NCBI GenBank assembly: GCA_016302985.1
Contig: JAEDMN010000080.1
Coordinates: 1 to 12,935, forward strand
DNA from: Kiritimatiellia bacterium
GTDB lineage: Bacteria; Verrucomicrobiota; Kiritimatiellia; RFP12; UBA1067
Direction: 5' to 3'
DNA: 12,935 nt
Translations under genes and position numbers: made by a program
The notes under the pieces: generated by a model
Seen by the model: only the letters and a program-made list of their open reading frames with translations
Database searches by the model: none
What the model was told of the DNA's origin: nothing
Shown here: positions 7,318 through 12,935 of the stretch, in pieces
Position numbering within the stretch: the first letter of the stretch is position 1
How the letters are laid out: each line of letters begins with the position of its first letter

Positions 7318-8093
7318 AGAAAGCTGCCCTCGCGTGCCTGCTGGCGACCGGCTTCCTGCTGCCGGCGGAGCCCGACACCCCCGTCGAGGTGGTGGCGGGA
7401 GGGGCGAAGGCGCCGCCCGCGCTCGGCCTCGAATCGACCGCGGACGAAGTGCTGCGCGTCTGCCGTGCCATGCTCCCCGTGCGGCCCGTCGAGCTGAAGG
7501 GGTCCTTGATCCGCCGCAACCGCAAGGGCATCGTCTCCAGCGAGCACGACTACCGCCTTGTCATGCGGCGCGGCGCGGAACTCTCTCTGCTCACAATCCG
7601 GCTGATGCGCCACGGCGAGACGAACGAGGTTGCCTCGGTCACGATTTCGCGGAAAGAGGGTTCGTCGCCCGTCATCCGTCTTACGTCCGCAGGCTCGGCT
7701 GAAGAGGAGATCGTCGGTTCGCCGCTGGCGCGCGTGCTGGACACGGACGTGACCTGGCTGGACCTGACGTTCGACTTCCTGTGGTGGAAACAAGCCGCTT
7801 ACGAGGAGTCGCGCGAAGGAGAGAGCATCCACGGACAGAAGTGCTCGGTCATCCTCGTCAAGCCCGACGTGCCGGTCGATGGCCTGTCCGCCGTCCGCCT
7901 CTGGGTCGACAAGAAGACGGGCTGCCTGATGCAGGCGGAACAGGTGGGAACAGATGGCAAGCCCCTCCGGCGTCTCTGGGGAACGCGCGTCAAGAAGTTC
8001 GACGGCAAGTGGATGGCGTCTGTGATCGAAGTCGAGACGGAAGGTGTCCGCCACCGCACGAAGATCACGGTTGACGGCGTCACGGAGCTTTGA
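7314..8093 (+). CDS. Exported LolA-like (outer-membrane lipoprotein-sorting-like) protein
   Basis: The 259 residues start with a short signal sequence (KKAALACLLATGFLLPA). The body resembles the LolA-like family of exported beta-sheet proteins typified by treponemal TP0789. Visible features are TADEVLRVCRAMLPVRPVEL, antiparallel strands, the LARVLDTDVTWLDLTFDFLWW segment at about residues 139-159, WVDKKTGCLMQAEQVGTDGK and a C-terminal WMASVIEVETEG. LolA and LolB shuttle lipoproteins across the periplasm, and members of this looser family are thought to bind lipids or lipoproteins. The assignment rests on pattern recognition and is moderate. Translation is coupled to the TPR gene by an ATGA overlap, suggesting they act together in the periplasm. 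Confidence 0.65.
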   Translation: MKKAALACLLATGFLLPAEPDTPVEVVAGGAKAPPALGLESTADEVLRVCRAMLPVRPVELKGSLIRRNRKGIVSSEHDYRLVMRRGAELSLLTIRLMRHGETNEVASVTISRKEGSSPVIRLTSAGSAEEEIVGSPLARVLDTDVTWLDLTFDFLWWKQAAYEESREGESIHGQKCSVILVKPDVPVDGLSAVRLWVDKKTGCLMQAEQVGTDGKPLRRLWGTRVKKFDGKWMASVIEVETEGVRHRTKITVDGVTEL

Positions 8094-8107
8094 GCCGCGT
8101 TCTGCCC

Positions 8108-8136
8108 TTGACCGTCCGCACCATCGGGGATAAAAT
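8108..8136 (+). promoter_or_regulatory. Sigma-70 promoter of the envelope operon
   Basis: TTGACC (8108-8113) and TAAAAT (8131-8136) are each one base from consensus and are separated by exactly 17 bp. Initiation near 8143 gives a leader of about 24 nt containing AAGGAG (8150-8155), 11 nt before the ATG at 8167. It is the best promoter in the window and lies in the longest gap since the terminator after rplL, so it probably drives 8167-12049. Confidence 0.8.
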
Positions 8137-8166
8137 ATCAGACCATAGCAAGGAGAATACTGCGAA

Positions 8167-9003
8167 ATGAAGAAACCCGTTAAAATCGCGCTGGCGGTTC
8201 TCATCGGAATCGTCGCGCTGGTCCTGATCGCCGTCCTTTCCATTCCGCTCTGGTTCGGCCCGACCGCTGCCGCCGTGGCACGGAAGGCCGTGCCTCTGTA
8301 CACCGGCTGCGACTTCAAGATCGAGAGCATCTCCTTCAATCCGTTCTCCGGGAAGTTCGACATCGTCGAGGCGCACCTTTCCAACCCGAACGGCTACGAC
8401 GCTCCCGAGGCCTTCAGCGTCTCGACGGTCCATGTCGACGTGGTGGTCGGTTCGCTCCTCTCGGACACGATCCATATCCGCGACATCACGATCGAGAATC
8501 CCTTTGTCAGCTACGTGTTCGATGACGCGGGCTCCAACAACTTCGAGCGCATCGTCGCGTACGCGAAGGGCAAGCTCGGCATTTCCGAGAAGCAGGACGC
8601 CGAGACGGCCGACGAGAAGAAGACCGAGGAAAAGAAGGACGAGGGCGCCGGCAAGAAGGTTATCATCGACCGCCTGGCCATCAACGGGACGCAGGTCAAG
8701 TACCGCATGCTCACGCTTCCCATCCCCGTCCCCACGCTCACGGACATCGGCAAGAAGTCCAATGGCGCCACTTTCTCCGAGGCCGTCAACTCCGTCTGGG
8801 AGAAGATGCAGGGGTCCTTTACCTCGATCGGCTCCGGCCTCGGTTCCGCGGCCAGCGCGCTTGGCGACGGCGCGACGAACGCGCTCAAGGGCGCGGCGAA
8901 TCTGCTGGGCAGCGGCAAGGACGGCGCAGCCGGGGGTGCGAAGGCCGTTTCCGACGGCGCGAAGGACGCCCTCAAGAAGGTTGGCAACCTTTTCGGCAAG
9001 TAA
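8167..9003 (+). CDS. Small AsmA-like membrane-anchored protein
   Basis: The 278 residues start KKPVKIALAVLIGIVALVLIAVL, an N-terminal membrane anchor at about residues 4-28. An AsmA-like N-terminal domain follows (CDFKIESISFNPFSGKFDI, LSNPNGYDAPEAFSV, HIRDITIENPFVSYVFD). After a Lys/Glu-rich linker (about 140-165) comes the repeat-type strand KKVIIDRLAINGTQVKY. AsmA-family proteins bridge the periplasm and are linked to lipid transport and outer-membrane homeostasis, but most are far longer. The C-terminal 65 residues are Gly/Ala/Lys-rich amphipathic helix-like sequence (SALGDGATNALKGAANLLG), which could bind membranes. AAGGAG supports the start. The MurC-like gene follows after 1 nt. Confidence 0.72.
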   Translation: MKKPVKIALAVLIGIVALVLIAVLSIPLWFGPTAAAVARKAVPLYTGCDFKIESISFNPFSGKFDIVEAHLSNPNGYDAPEAFSVSTVHVDVVVGSLLSDTIHIRDITIENPFVSYVFDDAGSNNFERIVAYAKGKLGISEKQDAETADEKKTEEKKDEGAGKKVIIDRLAINGTQVKYRMLTLPIPVPTLTDIGKKSNGATFSEAVNSVWEKMQGSFTSIGSGLGSAASALGDGATNALKGAANLLGSGKDGAAGGAKAVSDGAKDALKKVGNLFGK

Positions 9004-9004
9004 G

Positions 9005-10273
9005 ATGTCGATGAAGGGGAAGACGGTTCATCTGGTCGGCATCGGTGGCGTGGGCATGAGCGCCCTCGCCCAGGCCTTCTTGGACGCCGGCTTCGCCGTC
9101 ACCGGGGCCGACCGGTCTCTAGGGTCCGGGGACGGCCCGCGGACGCCGGTTCTCGTCGCGCTTGAGCGCCAGGGTGTCCGGCTGTATCCCGACGACGGGA
9201 CGGGGGTGGATGCACAGACGTCGCGCGTCGTCGTCTCGACGGCCGTCGAAGAGACCAACGCGGGACTGCGCCGGGCGCATGCGCTCGGCATCCCCGTGAC
9301 CCATCGCGCCGCGGCCCTGGCCGAGCTGTTGTCCTCACGGCGCCTCGTCGCTGTGGCGGGCACCTGCGGCAAGTCCACCGTGACCGCGATCCTCGGGCAT
9401 CTCCTCGCCTGCTCCGGCTTCGACCCGCTTGTTGTCAATGGCGCGCAGATCGTCGGCTGGGACGCGGGCGGCACGCGCGTGGGGTCGACCCGGAAGGGCG
9501 CCGGCGAATACGCCGTGGCGGAGGTGGACGAGAGCGACAAGTCGCTTGTCGCCTTCAAGCCCCATGCGGCCATCGTCACGAACGCCTCCGCGGACCACTA
9601 CTCCAAGGAGGAGATGGACGAGGTCTTCGACGCTTTCGTCCGGGATGTTCCCGGCCCCGTCGTCGATGGCCGGCGCGAAGCGATCGTGCCGTCGGACGTC
9701 GCTCGCGCGATTCCGCTTCCGGGCGAGCACAACGCGGTGAATGCCGAGTGCGCGTTGCGCATGGCGCGCGCACTCGGCGCGGACCCCGTCGCGCTCGCGG
9801 CGGCTATCCGGACCTTTCCCGGAGTGGACCGCCGCCTCCAGCGCGTGGGCGACTGCCTGGGCGCGGCCGTGTACGACGACTACGCGCACAACCCCGAGAA
9901 GCTGCATGCGATGCTGACGACGCTGCAGGCCGCCTTCCCGAAGGGCGTCGCCGCCGTCTGGCGTCCGCATGGGTATGCGCCGCTGCGGAAGATGATGGAC
10001 GCGCTGGCGGAGATGTTCCGCGCGACGCTGCGTCCGCAGGACTTGCTGCTGCTCTTGCCGGTCTACGACGCCGGTGGCACGACGGACCGTTCCGTCAATT
10101 CGGATGCGCTCGCGGCGAAGCTCGCCGACGCGCCCGTTCGTCTCGTGCAGGATCTTCAACAGGCGGAGGAAGTTCTCCGCGCGCAGGCACCGGCGTGCGG
10201 TGCGCTTGTCGCGTGCGGCGCACGCGATCCGGGACTCCCGGTTCTCGCACGCCAGCTCGCTGGAAAGGAATGA
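9005..10273 (+). CDS. MurC-like Mur ligase
   Basis: Mur ligases join amino acids or peptides to UDP-MurNAc-type substrates using ATP. In order, the 422 residues show an N-terminal Rossmann-like UDP-binding motif VHLVGIGGVGMSALA (8-22), an ATP loop GTCGKST (119-125), AEVDESDKS (172-180), TNASADHYS (192-200), GEHNAVNAECAL (240-251), GVDRRLQ (273-279), DDYAHNP (291-297) and a C-terminal domain with WRPHGY and LPVYDAGGTTDRS. Closest to MurC (UDP-MurNAc:L-alanine ligase), it departs from it: GTHGKT is GTCGKS, the GHHP-type motif is AHNP as in MurE/FolC relatives, and it is shorter than a typical MurC of about 460-490. The substrate is therefore uncertain. ATG at 9005 is chosen; 9011 is also possible. 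It sits outside any division/cell-wall cluster. Confidence 0.8.
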   Translation: MSMKGKTVHLVGIGGVGMSALAQAFLDAGFAVTGADRSLGSGDGPRTPVLVALERQGVRLYPDDGTGVDAQTSRVVVSTAVEETNAGLRRAHALGIPVTHRAAALAELLSSRRLVAVAGTCGKSTVTAILGHLLACSGFDPLVVNGAQIVGWDAGGTRVGSTRKGAGEYAVAEVDESDKSLVAFKPHAAIVTNASADHYSKEEMDEVFDAFVRDVPGPVVDGRREAIVPSDVARAIPLPGEHNAVNAECALRMARALGADPVALAAAIRTFPGVDRRLQRVGDCLGAAVYDDYAHNPEKLHAMLTTLQAAFPKGVAAVWRPHGYAPLRKMMDALAEMFRATLRPQDLLLLLPVYDAGGTTDRSVNSDALAAKLADAPVRLVQDLQQAEEVLRAQAPACGALVACGARDPGLPVLARQLAGKE

Positions 10274-10278
10274 AGACG

Positions 10279-10977
10279 ATGAAGACGAAGCTTGTGTTCG
10301 CGCTTGCCGCCGTACTCGCGGCGGCCCCGTTCGTCGCGGCATCCGCCGCCCAGGATGAGAAAAAGGACGCCGCCGCGGAACAGACGGACGGCCCTACGCC
10401 CGAGCAGCTGAAGGCCCGGAAGGCGAAGAGGCCCAGCTACACGAAATTCGCGGACGCAAAGGCCGCCGCCGAGAAGTGCGGACTCCCCCTGCTGGTCGCG
10501 GCCCTCCCCGACCTGTCCGGTCCCCAGGGCGCCGGCATCGCGATGCTGAAGCAGAAGGTCCTGAACAACAAGGACTTCATGAAGGACTTCGCGGCGCGGA
10601 ACTGCGTGTTGGCGTTCATGAAGATCAAGCCCGACAGCAAGAATCCGAAGGTCGTCGACACGAGGCCGATGAAGGAGCCCGAACTCAAGTTCATCGAGAA
10701 CTTCGCCGTCAACAAGCAGATGATCGCGAGGGCGAAGCAGCAGAAGCAGGATGAACCCAAGTACACGGACATGAAGTTCTACCCGGCCATCATCTGCATG
10801 GACTCCAAGTGCGAGAAGGAACTGTTCCGTCTGGCCAGCTACGACAAGGACGGTGGCTTCGGCGTCTGGCTGTCGCAGGTCGTGGACATGTTCCGCTCGG
10901 CCGGCATCGAGCCCGTCCTCTCTCCGCGCGTCACCAAGATCGTCGAGAACCCCGACGATCCGAAGAAATGGAAATAG
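10279..10977 (+). CDS. Exported thioredoxin-fold-like protein without CxxC
   Basis: I do not recognise a named family. The 232 residues begin with a clear signal peptide (KTKLVFALAAVLAAAPFVAASA, cleavage after ASA at about 23). The mature protein has a thioredoxin-like layout: ADAKAAAEKCGLPLLVA, an NNKDFMKDFAARNCVLAFMKI helix-strand pair, then KFYPAIICMDSKCEKELFRL, in which YPAI could be the cis-Pro strand, and a final helix. There is no CxxC redox pair; its cysteines are isolated. The ATG at 10279 is preferred because AAAGGA (10264-10269) is 9 nt upstream. An in-frame ATG at 10270 overlaps the MurC-like stop. It lies between the MurC-like and LpxC-like genes, suggesting a periplasmic, non-redox envelope role. 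Confidence 0.6.
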   Translation: MKTKLVFALAAVLAAAPFVAASAAQDEKKDAAAEQTDGPTPEQLKARKAKRPSYTKFADAKAAAEKCGLPLLVAALPDLSGPQGAGIAMLKQKVLNNKDFMKDFAARNCVLAFMKIKPDSKNPKVVDTRPMKEPELKFIENFAVNKQMIARAKQQKQDEPKYTDMKFYPAIICMDSKCEKELFRLASYDKDGGFGVWLSQVVDMFRSAGIEPVLSPRVTKIVENPDDPKKWK

Positions 10978-10981
10978 TCCG

Positions 10982-12049
10982 ATGCCCGAAATGCAGTCTT
11001 TCGTCTACCCGAAGTGCAGACTCATGGCGGGTCTGGGAAACCAGGCCCTCCTTGACATGCTGCTGGCGCGCTTCAACGCCCAGGCCGTCGACGACGTCCG
11101 CCTCTCCGAGACGAGTGGCTGGTCGTCGAAGCTGACCACGCTGGCCGCTGAGACGTCCGTCGCCGGGAAGGGCACGTACCGCGGGCGCGAAAAGCGCACC
11201 CTGACGTTCGCCCCTTCGAAGAAGCCTGGCTGGTGGATCCGCCGGACGGACATCCCGGAGCAGCTCGACACGGCCGTCGACATCGCCAATCTCTGGGAGT
11301 CCGCGGGACGCCTCGTCCTGCGCAGCGGCTCCCCGCACAACTATCTGCGGATGGTCGAGCACATCATCGCGCTCAAGGCCGGACTCGGCCTTGACAACGT
11401 CGTGCTCAAGACGAACTCCGGCGACCCGCCCCTGTTCGACGACTCCTCTCTCCCGATGGTCGAGGCCGTCCAGAAGGCGGGCATCGTCGAGACGGATGCG
11501 GACGCCACGTACGTCACGGTGAAGGAGCCGATCGCGTTCTGCCGCCCCCAGGGGAAGAAGTGCGACAACGGGGACTTCCTCCTGTTCATCCCCGACGACG
11601 GTTCCCGGCGCCTCCGCCTCGACGTGGCAATCAACTGGAACACGGTCATCGGCAACCAGCGCATCGTCTTCGACGTGACGCCGGACACGTTCAAGTACGG
11701 GTCCTACGCCCGCACGAACGCGACGCGGCAGCAGTTCCGCTATGTGAAGCTCTTCGGCTGGACGCGCGCCGACTGGCGCCACCTCGGCTACGACATGAAC
11801 AACATCCTCATCCATGGCGACCGTTGGTACGGGACGCCCCGCTTCGAGCTGAAGCCGGAGGAGGAAGGCAAGCCGAGCAAGTTCCTGGAACCCGTCTGGC
11901 ACCGCGCCACGCTCGACCTGCTGGCCGCGCTTGCCCTGACGGGCTCCGACCGCTTTGTCGGCACCGTGGTCAGCTACCGCGCCGGCCACACGCAGGACTG
12001 CGACGCCGTCCGCGCGCTCTACCGCAACGACCTCCTCGTCCGCGCCTAG
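10982..12049 (+). CDS. Divergent LpxC-like protein (UDP-acyl-GlcNAc deacetylase fold)
   Basis: LpxC is the zinc enzyme committing UDP-acyl-GlcNAc to lipid A synthesis. The 355-residue protein has a unique ~50-residue N-terminal extension, then LpxC signatures in order: GKGTYRGREKRTLTFAP, IRRTDI, MVEHIIALKAGLGLDN (124-139), PPLFDDSSLPMVEAVQKAGI, INWNTVIGNQ, VKLFGW, DMNNILI, PVWHRATLDLLAALALTG (304-321) and YRAGHTQD (332-339). Glu126/His127 and His336 match catalytic or zinc positions (E. coli Glu78/His79 and His265). The H-K-x-L-D helix is altered: His307 and Asp312 are five apart instead of four, the adjacent Lys is Arg, and the Asp of GD is Ala. The ARTFG Thr is Leu. It may be an inactive or repurposed paralogue. 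The start lies 4 nt after the previous stop with no Shine-Dalgarno sequence; Met4 is an alternative start. Confidence 0.78.
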   Translation: MPEMQSFVYPKCRLMAGLGNQALLDMLLARFNAQAVDDVRLSETSGWSSKLTTLAAETSVAGKGTYRGREKRTLTFAPSKKPGWWIRRTDIPEQLDTAVDIANLWESAGRLVLRSGSPHNYLRMVEHIIALKAGLGLDNVVLKTNSGDPPLFDDSSLPMVEAVQKAGIVETDADATYVTVKEPIAFCRPQGKKCDNGDFLLFIPDDGSRRLRLDVAINWNTVIGNQRIVFDVTPDTFKYGSYARTNATRQQFRYVKLFGWTRADWRHLGYDMNNILIHGDRWYGTPRFELKPEEEGKPSKFLEPVWHRATLDLLAALALTGSDRFVGTVVSYRAGHTQDCDAVRALYRNDLLVRA

Positions 12050-12052
12050 GCC

Positions 12053-12210
12053 ATGGAGGCGGGGGGAGAAGGTCGGTTCATACCGCGTCGTTCGCCTCCT
12101 CGGGCGGGGCGGAATGTCCGAACTGAGGAAGCTCAGGATCGCTGAGCAGGGCAGGGTGGCGCACTTTCAGAGCATGGGCTTCTTTCTCGACCTCCCCCGC
12201 CACGACGTCC
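12053..12210 (+). pseudogene. Ser/Thr protein kinase remnant (glycine loop only, frameshifted)
   Basis: An ATG three bases after the LpxC-like stop begins M-E-A-G, runs into six G residues (12061-12066) and shifts frame. In the frame after the G tract the peptide EKVGSYRVVRLLGRGGMSE appears, a strong match to the first beta-strands and glycine-rich ATP loop of Hanks-type kinases. Removing one G joins the ATG to this frame. After GGMSE the sequence (LRKLRIAEQGRVAHFQS) no longer resembles a kinase, and the catalytic Lys, HRD and DFG regions are absent from the window. The gene is thus a fragment left by deletion or rearrangement. A sequencing or assembly error in the G tract could explain the frameshift but not the missing kinase body. 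Confidence 0.6.
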
Positions 12211-12216
12211 ATCATC

Positions 12217-12777
12217 GTGTTCGACACGCTCGCCACGCCCCGGAATGTCGACCCCTCGGGCTGGGGACAGGAGGACGTGCTGGGCCTGCTGAAATACGAA
12301 AAGCAGGCTGCCGATCCGTTGCGAATCGCCATTCCCTGGAAGGATGAGAAGCTGTGGGTGGTCAGCCGCAAGGGTACGGACAGACGAATCGCGGTCACCG
12401 GGGACTTTGCCGATTGGTCCTATGCCATCCGCCTCGTCGTCGGTCCGGAGATCGAGAAGATCACGCGCGAGAAGCTCGGCGCGGCGAAGAAGTCGGGACG
12501 TTTGGTCCCGATGGAGGTCTTCCCCGAGACGCCGCAGGCCCTGCTGAAGCGTGTGGCCGAGCTGGCCGCCGGCAGCGACGAGGCCGTGTGGAAGGAGCTG
12601 ATCGGGCTCTACGCGCCCGCGCTGAGGATCTTCGTCCGTCTGACCGCCCCCTCTCTGCCGGAGGCGGACGTCGAGGACGTCGTGCGCATGGTCCGCCGCC
12701 GCCGTGCGCATGGTCCACAGCCGGGTCGAGCGGATGGTCGCCGCCATCGAGGAGCCCCTCTTCCGCTAATTCCCTGA
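12217..12777 (+). pseudogene. Disrupted gene ending in an ECF-sigma-like region 2
   Basis: From GTG 12217 a frame encodes 186 residues with coding-like composition. The N-terminal ~98 residues (FDTLATPRNVDPSGWGQEDV, VSRKGTDRRIAVTGDF) match nothing I recognise. From an internal ATG (12511) the sequence resembles an ECF sigma factor's region 2: TPQALLKRVAELAAGSDEAV, then WKELIGLYAPALRIF and PEADVEDVV. The frame then becomes arginine- and proline-rich after a tandem duplication at 12682-12716. Deleting its 22 bp would continue as VRMVHSRVERMVAAIEEPLF and stop at 12769. Even so repaired, regions 3-4 of a sigma factor are missing. ECF sigma and Ser/Thr kinase genes are often close in PVC bacteria, so this and the kinase remnant may be debris of one regulatory locus. 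Confidence 0.5.
12682..12716 (+). repeat. 13-bp direct repeat (22-bp tandem duplication) breaking the frame
   Basis: GTGCGCATGGTCC occurs at 12682-12694 and again at 12704-12716, separated by GCCGCCGCC. The offset of 22 bp is not a multiple of three, so the reading frame changes across it. Each side is coding-like in its own frame, which indicates recent insertion by slippage or an assembly artefact. Confidence 0.75.
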
Positions 12778-12820
12778 TTCTCTCGTATGCGCATCGCGGG
12801 CCTTCTGGTGGCCCTCCTCC

Positions 12821-12933
12821 GCGTTCGCCTGGACCGCTCCGAGGCGAAATCTGAAGTCCCACAGGAGCGAGTCAGACGCCCCCTCGGCGTTCGCCTCGGA
12901 TCGCTCCGAGGCGAAATCCGAAGTCCCACAGGA
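12821..12933 (+). repeat. Tandem pair of palindromic intergenic repeats (REP-like)
   Basis: Two near-identical copies of a 46-47-nt element lie at 12821-12866 and 12887-12933, offset by 66 nt with a 20-nt linker. Each begins GCGTTCGCCT and ends GAAGTCCCACAGGA. Copy 2 contains a perfect 11-bp inverted repeat, TTCGCCTCGGA (12890-12900) and TCCGAGGCGAA (12905-12915), with a 4-nt loop. Copy 1 lacks one base of the left arm. No gene is convincing in 12770-12935. The window ends 2 nt after copy 2, so the array may continue. Confidence 0.75.
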
Positions 12934-12935
12934 CC

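Noticed and set aside
7254..8384. 376-codon minus-strand open frame opposite the LolA-like and AsmA-like genes
   Set aside because: It runs across the strong promoter and two coding genes and shows no family motif. It is a shadow frame.
9335..10342. 335-codon minus-strand open frame opposite the MurC-like gene
   Set aside because: It is fully antisense to a gene with ordered Mur-ligase motifs. Its composition (Arg/His/Gln-rich) is typical of a shadow frame.
12078..12398. Minus-strand frame reading MMDVVAGEVEKEAHALKVRH and onward
   Set aside because: It looks protein-like by eye, but it overlaps the forward kinase glycine loop and shares codon boundaries with that forward frame, so its composition is probably a mirror effect. 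I recognise no family.
12494..12510. CGGGAC/GTCCCG hairpin immediately before ATG 12511
   Set aside because: It lies inside a continuous coding-like frame with no promoter or Shine-Dalgarno sequence. A short GC stem of this size is expected by chance.
12461..12929. Minus-strand frames over the palindromic repeats (TSDFASERSEAN-type peptide)
   Set aside because: The peptide is just the translated repeat. The one-base difference between copies shifts its frame, which argues against selection for coding.

Overview
The window is GC-rich bacterial chromosome with every convincing gene on the + strand. It opens inside a translation/transcription housekeeping operon and passes into a run of envelope-related and poorly characterised genes. 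The elongation factor Tu has the switch I sequence type that I recall from Planctomycetes and Lentisphaerae, with a lineage-style insertion. Together with AsmA-like, LpxC-like and MurC-like genes (a didermal envelope) and remnants of Ser/Thr-kinase and ECF-sigma genes, this suggests a PVC-group bacterium, perhaps Kiritimatiellota, Lentisphaerota or Verrucomicrobiota. That placement is inference from memory of these families, not a database result.

Bases 1-4640 hold the classic order tuf (5' truncated), rpmG, tRNA-Trp(CCA), secE, nusG, rplK, rplA, rplJ, rplL. All are intact apart from the window-edge truncation of tuf. The cluster ends at a strong intrinsic terminator directly after rplL, and rpoB/rpoC are not there, which is unusual. 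RNA hairpins lie between tuf and rpmG, between rpmG and the tRNA, and between rplJ and rplL.

Bases 4638-6329 hold the UPF0237 ACT-domain gene and the UPF0210/DUF711 gene, a pair known in other bacteria but of unknown function. An extended -10 promoter abuts the terminator and would give an almost leaderless mRNA. Bases 6373-8093 encode an exported TPR protein and a LolA-like exported protein, overlapping by ATGA.

Bases 8108-12049 look like one envelope operon driven by a near-consensus sigma-70 promoter (TTGACC, 17 bp, TAAAAT). It encodes a small AsmA-like membrane protein, a MurC-like Mur ligase, an exported thioredoxin-fold-like protein without CxxC, and a divergent LpxC-like protein whose zinc/catalytic residues are only partly conserved. 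These genes are separated by 1-5 nt. The non-canonical Mur ligase and LpxC relatives are the most interesting content of the window.

Bases 12050-12935 look degraded. A Ser/Thr kinase start survives only as its glycine loop behind a G6 tract. It is followed by a reading frame ending in an ECF-sigma-like segment that is broken by a 22-bp tandem duplication. Two copies of a palindromic intergenic repeat run to the window edge. I found no CRISPR array, transposase, attachment site or replication origin, and no convincing minus-strand gene.
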